Assembly: GCA_019055375.1 (NCBI GenBank)
Contig: JAHQIW010000094.1
Location: forward strand, 62,001 to 126,000
Origin: Parelaphostrongylus tenuis
Taxonomy: Eukaryota > Nematoda > Chromadorea > Rhabditida > Metastrongylidae
Direction of reading: 5' to 3'
Length of the DNA stretch: 64,000 nt
Positions within the stretch are counted from its first letter, which is position 1. Every line of letters begins with the position of its first letter. This document shows positions 33,201 through 44,636 of the stretch, piece after piece. Position numbers and translations under genes: made by a program. Below the pieces are notes generated by a model. That model ran no database searches. It was not told the DNA's origin and was given only the letters and a program-made list of their open reading frames with translations.

Positions 33201-33844
33201 TAACATGGCAGACCTCGGTAAGGCTTAGAAGAGTCTTCCAGAAAATATCCAAGTTTTATGACGAGTTTTTTGAAGCAATCGATTGAAAGACGATTTTGCA
33301 ATGGTTTTATTAGATAACTATAACTGTCCACAATAGATCAAAAACGTTTGAATTCAAACGAAAGTTTTGTGACATCTCATGCCCATAGTATGACGGTCTT
33401 CGTTAAGCCAACACATGTTTCATTTTATTCGATACAACGACATGGCTGCTGACGTTCTCAAGCACCCCGTGTGGATATTTCATTTCCGTGGTCACCGATT
33501 TCTACATTGCATGGTCGTTTTTATCACTATACTTCTGCTCGATTGCACCACATTAATCTGCCTGAAAGTGAAAGACGCGGTTAGCGAAAAGTCATTCAAT
33601 TACGACGACCTCTTCTAACATTGCTAGGTGTAAACAGTCCTGAAGTATGGCATAACAGAAAGCCATTCACTCAATGTGTATCGAAAGGTCTGACATTAAG
33701 AAAACAATGTGAGTATAATATTGACGTAGACTACTCAACTACGTTGACTGCGTGCTCAAATAATACCAAAAATTACATAAAGATGAAACTCTCTATCATT
33801 TAACCGCTTCTAAAGGTAATGCGAACATTTCAAATATACCCTTT

Positions 33845-33955
33845 GATGTAGAGTGATGTGCAAAACTTTCGCGTCAGGCGGGACTCAAATCCACATCTCA
33901 ATTTATCCGGGAGAGAAAGTTTTGCACATCATTCTGCATCAAAGGGCGCATAAAG
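33845..33955. repeat. Short foldback tRNA-like element
   Basis: GATGTAGAGTGATGTGCAAA at the left and its near complement at the right enclose one reversed tRNA-like arm (GGCGGGACTCAAATCCACAT). An internally deleted copy of the foldback family, in intron 4 of srx gene B. Confidence 0.65.
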
Positions 33956-34579
33956 GTAGTTTTTTTCCTCCAATTAGTTTTCGCTATATTTCGTGGCATG
34001 TTTTTTGAATATCACATTATGTGGAATGCACCAAAGGATTTCTATCCCAGAACAAGGTCGTATCATCGGAAAAGAAATCAATATCCTCAGCTTTTTCTAC
34101 AGCTCTGACATTCTCAGAACTCTGCGTAAAGGTATCTTTTTTTGCAAAGCATGGCATCTCAATAAAACTGCTCTCAGATCTGATCAATCTTTTGTAAATG
34201 ATGTGAAGTCAAGCATCAGATAGTAACACCTTGAGCAGCTTCCAAAATGCTCATAAAACATCCACAACACCATAGACATTTAGGAGCGTAGTGAATATTG
34301 ATGGGCAGGTCAGACTTTTGCTAATAGTTGCAGTAGATGCGAGCTTTTTTTTTATAAATTCACATATAACAAGGATGCTGAGTTACGTAAAATAGTCTAA
34401 GTGGGCTCCGAGCCCGTGTTTGTAATTTCCGAATGCTCAGCACTATCCAACAACCCAAGCGTAAAGGATGATCGCTGGTGGACTCTGCCATGATAGATAC
34501 TAGTCAGTGAAGAGGAAGTTAAAAACATTATTGTCACTACATCGATGTAAGATCGAGTCGACGGATCAGTGTATGATAC

Positions 34580-34850
34580 TGTGTAATTATGAGACTTTTT
34601 CACGGCAGTCTGAATTGAATAGTGCTAAATTAGAAATTCGTTTTGTAAAAGGGCAGTGTTTTTGTTGTAAAATTTCGCACAAAGTCTTTCATCTCTTTAT
34701 TGCAGGGGCCACAATGTATCCGATCAAGAACGTTACACTTATACGGTTTTTTATGACGGTTTGAATTGAAAGCTGGTAGACTAGGCGTTAGTCATTGATA
34801 AATCAGTGGCTCTGTTGTAATATTTCGTACAAATTGTACATCAGTTTTTA
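34580..34850. repeat. Imperfect tandem duplication
   Basis: ACGGCAGTCTGAATTGAAT..TTGTTGTAAAATTTCGCACA recurs about 180 bp downstream as GACGGTTTGAATTGAAAG..CTGTTGTAATATTTCGTACA. Non-coding, in intron 4 of srx gene B, just before exon 5. Confidence 0.5.
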
Positions 34851-35770
34851 ATGTAGGGAATGCAGTCTCAGAACCATAGTTGTATCCACCTAGATATTAC
34901 TCAACGGAAAACGCGAATGGAGAATCGCTTTTTTAAGCAGGTAAAACTATTAACAACCACCTAAATAGATGAATGCTCTGCAAAACAGAGATTAGAAATT
35001 ATTGAAACATTTCTATGATATTTGTTTCAGGCACTGTGTGAAAATGCGCTATTTATGTTACAACATATTAGCTTTCATTGCATTGTTCCTCTTATTGAAA
35101 ATCGTTGAGCTCTATTCATCGCTGGTACAGTTCTATGCGAGCTGTTTCATTCGTTGGATGGGTAAGCGCGATACTAATATTATCCACAGCATGGTGTATA
35201 AGAATATATAGCTAGCTGATGATGTTTATGAAAGAAGAACGACCAGAGTATTCCATTGCAAAAATGATATGAAAGGAGTATATGGAACGCCTATAAATCT
35301 TCGTTAACTGCTTAGCGACTCCTTAATTGGGCGTTGAACTGTCTTTCTGTCCTTCAATCATTTGCTGCTTTCAGCGGGCGGTTGCCCACATAGTAAGGTT
35401 ACGTCAACGTTTTTTCGATGGATTTCCCAGAAATTTCTTTTGTATTACAGTTTTATTCAGGCTTTTCAATTTAGAATCATGTCATTGCCAAAGGACTGTG
35501 ATGTGTTAAAGAATAACCAAGTAGCTTGATCCAGGGGTGGGGGGAGGGGGGGTATAAATTAGCACGCGCACCGCAGGTTAATTAATTGAGAATCAAAACA
35601 GATCAGCGCCAGTTACGCTTGGTTATGCTTTACGAATAGATCGAGACGAAGTGTGAGCAAGACTACCGAGAATACCACGGCTATGTTTAGGCTGGACTAT
35701 CGTTTGCTAATGCATTGATCCATTAGCATCGTTTCTGATGACTTGAGATTCGGAAAGTGCAAGTCGGCGC

Positions 35771-36090
35771 TAAGCGCACGTGGCGCAGTGGTCAGAGGTG
35801 CTCTGCGTCGCACACGAGGTCAATGTTTCAATTTCGCGCTCATGGCTCACCAAGACGTCCATCCCTCCAGGGTCGGTAAATGGGTGCCAAATTAGTCGTA
35901 GACTTGTCTGAGAAGCAGCAGCATTGATTCGGTTCAGCGGGAGGCCACCTGGAGTCATTGTAAAGGTTGTAAAGGCCAATATGCATTCAATCACCTCAGA
36001 CGAAGTTATAAATTGAAGACTATTGCATGGCGCATCCCTCAGGGAATGATTAATGCCGAAAGCGTTATACTATCCTTATTACTATCATTC
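35771..36090 (+). repeat. tRNA-derived SINE, second copy
   Basis: Head GCGCACGTGGCGCAGTGGTC (A box) and a weakened B box, then the same body and GCATCCCTCAGGG tail as at 5,549-5,866. The 3' end is ATACTATCCTTATTACTATC. It lies in intron 6 of srx gene B. Confidence 0.85.
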
Positions 36091-36189
36091 TGATTGTAAG
36101 TCACCCATTAGACTGTTTCAACGAAGGCGATAAGAGCTGTCAAATTCAATCTCGCTCTGGCGGCAGTCACCTTTGACGAATAAGTTTGC

Positions 36190-36930
36190 TCTACTAGCTG
36201 GAAGTATATTTGAATTCTAGTTCGGGAAATTGGAGAAGACACTTGAGTGCGACCGTAGCACTATCGCTCGGCGTCAAAATGAAATGGGCTACCGCAAGCT
36301 GACGCCTCGACGGACACCTCACTGTGTTGAGCTACCACGACTGCGCTGCATCTGTAACCATCTACTAAAGTGCTCGGCTGCTACCAGCACTTTTCTGGAT
36401 ATTAGCTTCGAGGGTACTGCGAGAGCAACACTCGCCATGCCTTTGGCTGCCACGTGGCAAAGAACCACCTGCTCAATCAAATGCCAAGTTCCATTGTCAA
36501 AAGATTATGCTCTTGGTTTTATGAGACTGGCACGACCTGTTGCTTTGAGATTTGCTTGACGACAAGCGGACAATCAGTGCGACCTCTACGGGGAACAACT
36601 CCGGAGATTGACCGCAATAGCGCAAAGGTAGCGCCCGAAACCACTCAGTGTTGCACTTGTTCAAGATAACACTCGACTCACATTGTAAAGTCGATTCGCC
36701 ACATTTTGGTAAACGACATGGATTTGTACACTACATCCATCTCTTAGTCCTGATGTTGCATCATCGCACTACTACCTTCTATTGGCCTTGGAACAGGATC
36801 TGTAGGAGAAAATTGAAACTACAACCAGCTCGAAAGTGACCTGACCGACTGTTTGAATCACCATTATCATTATTCTCGAGAGGACGGCATCCAATCTCTA
36901 CCCAGCAAATGTTTGCATATCACTGATCAC
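36190..36930 (+). mobile_element. mariner transposase pseudogene
   Basis: LECDRSTIARRQNEMGYRKL (about 36,240) is the second helix-turn-helix of a mariner transposase. Later parts in shifted frames are DLYGEQLRRLTAIAQR (about 36,570), VQDNTRL, corresponding to the HDNARPH box (about 36,660), and SPDVASSHYYLL, corresponding to SPDLAPSDYHLF (about 36,750). Frameshifts and stops throughout. Confidence 0.8.
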
Positions 36931-37879
36931 GATGGTGACTGCACTATTAATAAGTTAATTTTTTCATATAAGTTACAATCAATAAAAGTGTCAAAATGCG
37001 AAGGAAATTATGGGGTAACTCAATAGATAGTTTTTCCCTTCTTATTGGCATCGCTTATAATGACGGTTAGTGGTTTGTTGCAATCGTCGAGATTTTTTCA
37101 CCCACAAGGGCTTTGTAGGTGTATCTTAAGCTTGGGAACTTGAACCTATATGTGCTCAATAACATTACTAAAAGCAACGACATAAGAAATGGCATCAATG
37201 AGGAGCGAGTACGCAATACGATGATCAGTTGTCACATGATGATAGCAAAGAGTAAATTACGTTGAAAACTGAACTATGAGTATGCAATATAAGTAGTTGT
37301 CATATGGAGGGAGTAAAGAGCGTGAACTACGGTGAGTGCTGAACTGCGGTATAGCGTGGGTTACGGTGAAGAGTAAGCAACGGTAGATCGAAGTTTGCGT
37401 TTTATTGCAGCATCGATAACACAGGGGATAAGCCGACTTTGTCGCCATCGCTGTTGTTTGTGTTCGCTGAACAAACAGCGCGCAAAGTGGTGAAATTGGA
37501 ACAAAACTTGATTTAAAAAGCTGTTCTTGTCAAAAAATTTGAACTCAGCTTTGGCATTGAATGCCGCACTGTAATCGCTAAATTTTCTTTCAGCGTCCAA
37601 ACAAAAAATATTAGACATTTTCTAGATTTCGTACAAACCTTATTTATCTTTTGTTAAATTATTCCATCAATTGGTGCATGGTAATATGACAAGGTAAACT
37701 CTATATCATGGAAATGCTGGCATACTACTGTTGGAAGGAAAGCTCTGGTGGCACTATAAAAAGCATAATATAACCCCCCTTGCATAAAATGGGGATATTA
37801 CAATTTCTTATGAGGGACTTCCCATTGAAAGCCTAGATATTATTTGTCTTTGATCGTCACTTTGTTACAGCCTCCGCCG

Positions 37880-38920
37880 CGTTCAACGATACAATTGAAA
37901 GATGTGTTTCATTGCGTCGTCATTTGAGAAAGGATCTTTTACAGCGATATGCAATCGATGAAATCAAGGAAGTTGAAGGAGAAGGCACAATTAGCAAATC
38001 TGCTGCTAGGCGCTGTTTACAATGCTTTAAAGCTGGAGATTTTGACCTTGAAGACAAGCCTTGTTCAGAACGTCCAACAAAGGTGAACAATGGAGATTTG
38101 ATTACTGCGCTGGAAGATGAACCGTCGCCAAGTGCTTGCAGCTTGGCAAGCGAGCTTGATAATTCTCATTCAACTGTGCTAACTCATATTTACCAGCTTA
38201 ACTTTGTCCTCAAAAAGCCACGACAAGATTCGTGCAAACTCATTGCAGCACAAGCCGCCAAACGAGTCGAAGTTAGTCTCCATGTGCTCAACAATCCACC
38301 GAAATGACCGATTTTGAAGGCGCACTGTGACATCGGACGATAAGTGAGTGTACCTGGCCAACCACAGTCCGAGACAAATACTGGGTTCACAAAAGTGTCA
38401 AGCTATGCCGTCAGTCCCGAAGCACAATCAATCTGGCAATAAGGTTATAATTTGTGTTTGATAAAATTTTGGAAGTCGTGCATTTAAAGCTGGTTTCGGA
38501 CAGCAATTTCATCGACGCCGAAATTTATTGTTCTCAGTAAAGGTTGAGTCTGCGACAAGCTTAAAAAGAGATACACGGCTTTAGCCAAGCCAGTGGCGTC
38601 TTGATGGAGCAACACAATACCAGGCCGCACACTGCCGTGAAGATCAAAGACAAGTCTGATGAAGTGGACAGAGTCGAGATTCTGCCGCATCCCGCCTACA
38701 ATTCAGATTGCGCTCCATCCGAGTTTGGCCTTTTGTCATCAATGCAATACCTTCTGATGGTTTGCCAATTCAAATCGTTCGACCAAGTTGAAGAAGCATT
38801 GTCGAGAGTTCTGACTGATGTCGAAGGAATAGTACTTTGAACAGATTCAAAACTTGGGGGAACGACGGCAGAAAGTCGTAGAAAAACGATGGTCTTTATT
38901 TTAAAGACTAGTTATCTTCG
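37880..38920 (+). mobile_element. mariner transposase pseudogene, different subfamily
   Basis: The 131-aa frame 37,912-38,307 covers the N-terminal DNA-binding domain: EGTISKSAARRCLQCFKAGD, FDLEDKPCSERP, then LASELDNSHSTVLTHIYQL. The C-terminal half follows at 38,601-38,840 in another frame: HNTRPHTAVKIKDK and ILPHPAYNSDCAPSEFGLL. The catalytic middle (38,310-38,600) is interrupted by stops. It is distinct from the copy at 36,190, so the two inserted independently. Confidence 0.85.
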
Positions 38921-39615
38921 CTTTTGTTTGGAAGTCATGTACAAATTTTCAATTTCTTACAAGTCTCCCAGAACTTCCTTTCCTGCCTAGTATAAGCAAA
39001 GTTTGAAACATTGGGACGCCTCCATACCAACGTCTACGACTTTAAGAAACTCAAAGCCATGCAGCAAAAGTCACTCAATTCGTCGTAAAGGACCGGTCTT
39101 AAGTTGGTCGTGGGCATGAAATATACTGGACAGTAGACAGAAGGCTATGTCATTCATAGCCATCTTTACAACTATGTACGATCGTTCAATAGTTTTTATG
39201 CATGAAATAATGCATTGACAGAATTTTTATGACATTCCGAGTCAAACACTGTTAGGTTGCAAACTCTTCGTAAGATTCGGATATTTTTTGTTTCAAAGTT
39301 TATAACTTTTGTGCTAGAGAGAGAACGGCCTTTCAAAATTAAGTAGTATCTGCTCAGATATCGTCCAACGAAAAAGAACAGATGGAAGATAGCTTCTTCA
39401 TACATTTCAAACTGCGTCCACGTCTTTAAACGATAATTCTATTTAGAGTGGCAAATGATGATGCTTGAGGATAAAAAGTCATTAAGAAGTAGCTACATTG
39501 CAGGCTCATCGTTGTGCTGTTCCACTTTCGTCTCTCTTATCACGCTGTCAAGAGGTCTCGCATTGCTCCGCCAGAGGTAGACAGACGTCACGTTGCTATC
39601 CCGAAAGCACAGTGA

Positions 39616-40115
39616 TTTCAAGCTTCTACTCTTCGTATTGTTTACGATGCCAAAGTGCGTTTTTGGTTAAATTAATTAAATCTTTCAACGAACTACAACA
39701 TTTGCAAGTAGCGAGTTCAGCCACTATATGATAACCGCTGCCACTTCTTTGATCATTCCGCCTGGATGAAAGGAAGACTTCCTGATTTTGAAATTCTTGG
39801 TGCGATTTTCGTATTACCTCTGCACACCATCATGAATCGTGTGATGACTTTTTTTTGTGGATCGTAGCGATTACACCAAATTTATTATGCAGAAGCAAAT
39901 AAAAGTGCTTAGCAACACCATTCTAGCTAGTATGCTCCATCAGCCTGATCACATTTCTACCGTCTCTCAGACAGCAAATCAATACCGCGCTCATAGAACA
40001 CGCCATCTTTGTACTGCAAAGTAGGTTATGAATTCTCGATACAAATGATTGTGTGTTTCAGAACTCCTTGTTTTAGAGGAAGTGCTCCAGCGACCTGGAA
40101 AGGTGATAGTCAGGC
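39616..40115. other. Unassigned region downstream of srx gene B
   Basis: No gene or repeat recognised. No clear AATAAA close to the stop codon; the AATAAA at about 39,898 is 280 bp away. Confidence 0.35.
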
Positions 40116-40119
40116 GACG

Positions 40120-40560
40120 ATATGTCAAGACTGCACATCGGATGATCTAGCTATTCCCACAGCAGCTTCGCGTTAACTTTTTCTTTGTCAGTTTGAAGAA
40201 TGGCAACTTCGCGTTGTCTTAAAGCAGGATGAGATTGCCGCGACGTCAGACGTGATACGGGCCCGATTGTAGGGGTCCAGGTGCTTCAATATTCTGTTGA
40301 TTGCCTCACAACACAGTCAAAGTCCACTCCGTGATAGTCAAGGTCGGATCCTCTTCACTTGCTTCTATGACGGCTTTTTTGATCAACTTCGCGTGGAATG
40401 TCCGGAGCGCACCTGGTCCTCCAAATTGGTTTTGCCGGCGAGAAACTCAGTTAAAAAACCGAGGACCGTTACTTGGACACAAATCGCCGAGCCTATGCAC
40501 ATCTGATGTTTTCGGGGGCGCTTTTTGACCGCGTCTCAGTTCATATTGTACAGCAGTAAA
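40120..40560 (-). mobile_element. mariner transposase remnant, internally deleted
   Basis: Minus strand: FLAGKTNLEDQVRSGHSTRS and KKAVIEASEEDPTLTITEW match the N-terminal domain of mariner transposase. About 200 bp later LDNAKLPFFKLTKKKL matches the C-terminal DNARPH region. The middle is missing. Confidence 0.65.
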
Positions 40561-41299
40561 CTGTGAGAAAGACTTCGTTGAACTGCCGTAATGCGGATAG
40601 TATCGCCAAATTTGGTGCCAAAAGATTACTCAGAAATTTCCGCCCAAAGCGGTATTGATTATTGTCTGAGAGATGGCAGAGATTTATTCAGGCTTAAGAC
40701 GCATACTTAGAATAGTGTTGTTAGGCAATTTCAAATACTTTTAGTGGATCAATTCGGTCTTTATTGCTCTAGCGCTAAGACTTGTGAGAAGACCTAATAT
40801 TATGCAGCAGCTTGAATATTCAGGCCTGTGTTTGAGAATGGGAATGCGTCTTATTTTTAAAAGCATGCATTTTAATTTTGTACCTACTACATTTCTCTCA
40901 AACTTGTCATCTTTTTTCATGGAAGTTTTACAGCCTCTGATCGAGTAGACTGTTTTTTCAGCTAAGGGATGGTCAAGTTAGAGCGTTTCACTTGTACTCC
41001 ACAATACTAAAATGAGCGTCAAATGAATTTTTTGTATAATGATTGCATTGTTCTTCATCAAACATAGATACGGGTGACATCTCTGGAGGAAATGCACGAC
41101 AGACTCTCATGCTGACATGATACTCAAAGCTAGCCACCATGGCTTATGCAAATAAGCACAGACAATATAAATTTCTGGAACCTACTTGCTTGCGTCGGCA
41201 AAAACTATCAAGGAACCTATGAAGATAAAAATGGGGGAAAACGCGCGCGTAATATCGTCCATAAAAACGAAGAGGAAATCTATCTCATTATTATTTGAG
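40561..41299. other. Unassigned AT-rich region
   Basis: Nothing recognised. No reading frame of note. Confidence 0.35.
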
Positions 41300-41485
41300 C
41301 CAAAATGTCATGTGGTCCGTTGATGGGCACTTCTACAATCCGATACACGTGTGTGGCATTGAAGAGAAAATCAAGAGTACCGAAAATGTCTAGAGAATTG
41401 CGTGTTTGAGCAAAAACATGGCCTCTAGCGGGAATCAAACCCGCGTTTCATCCTATTCGGGGACGCGTGCTCTACCACTACATTA
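41300..41485. repeat. Truncated hammerhead B end and a tRNA-like unit
   Basis: 41,300-41,360 is the first 60 bp of family B (GAGCCAAAATGTCATGTGGT to CGATACACGTGT) with no core. 41,415-41,485 on the minus strand is a tRNA-like unit (GTAGTGGTAGAGCACGCG, then GCGGGTTTGATTCCCGC). It is related to the foldback arms but single. Confidence 0.6.
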
Positions 41486-42249
41486 CAACGAAGTAGTAAA
41501 AATGCTACAAATTTCGAGTATTAGTAGCGAAAATAATAGTGAGTTCAATCGAATGTTAGGAGTTTTTTTTAGAAATATAACTCGTGCATAAAGGCGGAAT
41601 GAAAGTGATAACAGTTCATGGTTTAATGATCAGTTTTTCTACCGATCTAAGGTATATAGTCGTAATTTTCTACGGGATCAAAAGCAAAAGAAAGCAGAAT
41701 AGCAAGATTTCTCATGCTTTATGTGCCCAAATGTATGCCTCCTTTCAGATGTTTAGCTTTCTGTGCTAACGGACTTGTCATGAAGGGAAATATTTCTGCT
41801 ATTTGCAGAAGAAAATGTTTCTAGGAGTGTCCATAGCGATTTACATCTGATTCGTTTTGTGTTCAATAATGTATTACAAAAAGTTAGACATCGCAACGAC
41901 TTCTATCCGTGATTACATCCCGTATCACCAGTGAGTGCCACTATGTACGTATGGTCATCGTAAACGCAAGCCAAAGAAATTAGGAAGACACATTTCTACT
42001 AGAAGTTAGCATTTAGAATGGAAAATATTTTACATACTGTCTATTTTATATAAACCTGCGCGAGACTGGTACCTTCTTCAGAACGAGTGTCTAACGTTCC
42101 GGCAAGTTTGCGTTCCTCAGAAACTTGATGTTCATCCTACCATATCTCATCATTGTGCTAATATTTCATATATATAGCATATTCAGTGCAAAAATCGGTT
42201 CCAATGTCTAGCATATAAAAGCTAGCCTTGGTTTTATGGTCGTTCACGT

Positions 42250-42535
42250 GTTCTCAGCAATCTTGGAATTTAGAACAATTTCAAAGAAAAGAATGCTCAA
42301 AGCCTAAGCGAGATTGGCTATACTCGCGTGTTTCGGAGGCCTCACCCTCGTCGTCAGTGACCCACGCCCCACACTTAAGCCATGCATTGTAGCTAGGAGG
42401 GAGGCGTATGTGGTGGACGGCACAGTGTACAATGACATTGTGTCATCACCACTTCTCAGTCGATGGATCTCGTCTGGTAGAGCAAAATTGATCCATGTCA
42501 TCGACGGATTTTGAAACCTCGCAATAAACATTTAA
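42250..42535 (-). repeat. Hammerhead family E element, left copy
   Basis: Runs from AAGAATGCTCAAAGCCTAAGC to GAAACCTCGCAATAAAC. Its reverse complement is at 44,030-44,375. The two copies flank the PLE arm pair at 42,541-43,990. Confidence 0.75.
42311..42365 (-). ncRNA. Hammerhead ribozyme motif, family E
   Basis: Minus strand: CUGACGA, then a GAGG/CCUC stem with unpaired closing C residues, GAAA, stem III near-complementary with GC at its tip, A17, UAGCC. The core is present; stem II looks damaged compared with the right copy. Confidence 0.55.
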
Positions 42536-42540
42536 ATTAA

Positions 42541-43985
42541 TTTCTTATATTTCTTCTTTAAGCCAAACACGAGGTGATACAATAAACTTTATCTGACAGC
42601 TGACGTTTCGGCAGTTCGCCTTCTTCAGAGCCTGGAAAGGTCAAACTGTCCGCAATCCGAATAAGCCAAACACCTCCAATACTTCCTTAGAAAAAATCAC
42701 CAGACCTAGATTTCAATCGCATCAAGCGCAAAATCAACTCTCGACATACTCACCGCTTTTTATATGTGTTCCACCGAATGATTCAAGTGGAGACTACCGG
42801 AAGGAAATCACATAGGCTCGTAATGCATTCTTACCCATCAAAATAACAGTCTTATATATTGATATAAATCACGTGTGATAACGAGGCATTCCTCCCTGCG
42901 GTTCATAGTTGGATTGGTGATATTAATCCAAAGTGCTTCAAGAAGTTTTCGCGCTGATGTTTTTTGTTCCTGCGCAAGGATGGTGACTTCAATCTCAAAA
43001 TCAGCTCCGTCGTGTTTCTGTTCTCTATGCGTCCCTAGCGGGGTGTTCCGTTTTAAGACGCTTATCAGCTAGGTGTTCTTCTATGCGGGCATAAAGCGGC
43101 CTACCCATTTCGCCAATATATCTATCGTTACACGCTTTGCAAGAGATTAGGTAGACTGTACCTACGCTCGTGCAATCACAGTCTCTGCTGTTAGGACATA
43201 TTTTACAATCTTTCATTATACAGAGACGGTCATATAAGTGGTTGCGAACTAGTTGGCGTTCTAGAGTATCCGGTGGTATTTCAATAAGAGCCACCGATTG
43301 CTCTAAACCCGCTCTTTTCAAACAGCGTTTTATAGCTGTACTAATCTCATTTGAAAAGAACGGGAGAATGAACGGGGTTTTTCTTTCATTTGAGTTTTCG
43401 TTCGGAGGCGTACTATTTCCTCTAAACCTAAGCCGAGAGTCTACAAATTCATATCCATTGTAAGTGGCTATTTCCCGAGCCAATTTCACGGATTCTACTC
43501 TCTGTTCTTCTTGGCTGCTGTTCGAAACATGTTCTTTACTAGCACCTTTTTCGTATGTGAGGGATGAGAAGAGAGATAGTGAACCAGGATATTTTTACCA
43601 CTTGGCTTCCGGTACCACCAATCCAACTATGAACCGCAGGGAGGAATGCCTCGTTATCACACGTGATTTTGGTCAGTATATAAGACTGTTATTTTGATGG
43701 GTAAGGTGCATTACGAGCCTATGATCTCCTTCCGGTAGTCTCCACTTGAAACATTCGGTGGAACACATATAAAAAGCGGTGAGTATGTTAAGAGTTGATT
43801 TTGTGCTTGATGCGATTGAAATCTAGGTCTGGTGATTTTTTCTAAGGGAGTTTGGAGGTGTTTGGCTCATTGGATTGCGGACAATTTGACCTTTCCAGGC
43901 CCTGAAGAAGGCGAATTGAAACGTCAGCTGTCAAATAAAGTTTATTGTATCACCTCATGTTTGGCTTAAAGAAGAATATAAGAAA
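42541..43985. mobile_element. Penelope-like element, inverted arm pair with endonuclease
   Basis: The minus-strand frame 43,025-43,489 (154 aa) has, in order, a C-terminal connector (SNERKTPFILPFFSNEIS), IPPDTLERQLVRNHLYDRL, the cysteine cluster KDCKICPNSRDCDC, VYLISC..C..RYIGE (GIY-YIG) and RIEEHL. A frameshift at about 43,050 breaks the end of the domain, which continues as EIEVTILAQEQKTSARKLLE. The non-coding arm 42,545-42,915 is repeated in inverse at 43,607-43,985. The reverse transcriptase is absent, so the copy cannot move by itself. 43,025-43,489 gives the reference for the damaged frame at 24,150-25,180. Confidence 0.85.
42588..42640 (-). ncRNA. Hammerhead-like motif in PLE arm
   Basis: Minus strand: CUGAAGA (N7 is A), GGC/GCC hairpin, GAAA, stem III ACG/UGU, GUC cleavage triplet, AGAUAAAG. 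The flanks can form a split stem I (CU/AG, then CUUU/AAAG). The opposite arm near 43,905 has lost the GCC half of stem II. Confidence 0.55.
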
Positions 43986-44029
43986 TTGTATTAAAGCATG
44001 CCGAGGTTAATAGACAGTCGGTCTTGGGA

Positions 44030-44375
44030 ATTTGAAATAATTTAAAAAAAAGAATGTTCAAAGCCTAAGCGAGGTTGGTACGCCAATGCCATACAAACAG
44101 TCGATGCCATGGAAAAATTTTGTTCTACCAGCCGAGATTCATCGACTGAGAAATGGTGATGCCACAGTGTCATTGTACACTGTGCCGTCACCACACACGC
44201 TTCCCTCTTGCTACAATGTAAGGCTTAATGTGGGGCGTGAATCACTGACGAGGAGAGCAAGACCTTCGAAACATGCGTGTATGGCCCTGGCCTACCAACC
44301 TCGCTTGAGCTTCAAAAATTCCTTTTTTTGAAATTATTTTTAAGGTTTATTGCGAGGTTCTAAGAACAGTCGATG
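44030..44375 (+). repeat. Hammerhead family E element, right copy
   Basis: Reverse complement of 42,250-42,535, with CAGTCGATGCCATGG at both of its own ends (44,097 and 44,369). Together with the left copy it encloses the PLE. Confidence 0.75.
44232..44290 (+). ncRNA. Hammerhead ribozyme, family E, intact core
   Basis: CUGACGA at 44,245; stem II GGAG and CUUC with an 8-nt loop; GAAA; stem III ACAU and GUGU around GC; A17; then UGGCC. Stem I begins UCA/UGG and then needs an internal loop. Stem III has an actual 2-nt loop, unlike families A and B. Confidence 0.7.
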
Positions 44376-44636
44376 CCATGGATCAACTCTTCAAATTGTA
44401 TTTTGTCGTACCCTGCCACAAGAAAAGAATAAACGGTAAACAAAATCAAAAGATTGTACTCCATTTTATGCGGACAAATGAGCTATTCGAAAATATTTTG
44501 ATGGAAAATTATCTAGTACAATTTTTTCTTACAACTGATTGCCTAATTCGTTTATCTCCGTAATCACTTAATTATATTTAGTCTCAGAACGAGCTGTCTT
44601 TTGTGATTTCACATCCATATTTTCTCATTCTTCCTG

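Larger units (their letters stand above)
32855..33245. repeat. Hammerhead family D inverted pair
   Basis: About 390 bp with a minus-strand motif at the left end and a plus-strand motif at the right end. The flanks TACATACGTTTCGGCGATCT and the complementary GAGATCGCCTAAACGTAC pair. It sits in intron 3 of srx gene B and is absent from the short intron 3 of gene A. Confidence 0.7.
30607..39615 (+). pseudogene. Serpentine receptor class x pseudogene (srx gene B)
   Basis: Seven exons: 30,607-30,642; 31,591-31,751; 32,473-32,696; 33,408-33,579; 34,872-34,940; 35,031-35,161; 39,504-39,615. The order of parts is as in gene A: MENFVVSVIMAV; TM1-2 with SFGLLCLSHSIAN; TM3-4 with HLAIAFNRFIAI and FCWMLAFFHIIPYFW; CFILFD and PCGYFIS; QRKT..RFFKQ; the final helix ending ELFHSLDG; and a GLIVVLFHFRLSY tail. 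Two lesions: exon 4 is 172 nt where gene A has 173, so the frame shifts inside VTDFYI at about 33,510; and exon 6 has TGA where genes A and C have TGG in the EN(R/K)WA motif (about 35,104). All other exons are open. Intron 3 holds a hammerhead D pair; intron 6 holds a SINE and two mariners. Sequencing error could mimic the first lesion, but two lesions favour a true pseudogene. Confidence 0.85.
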
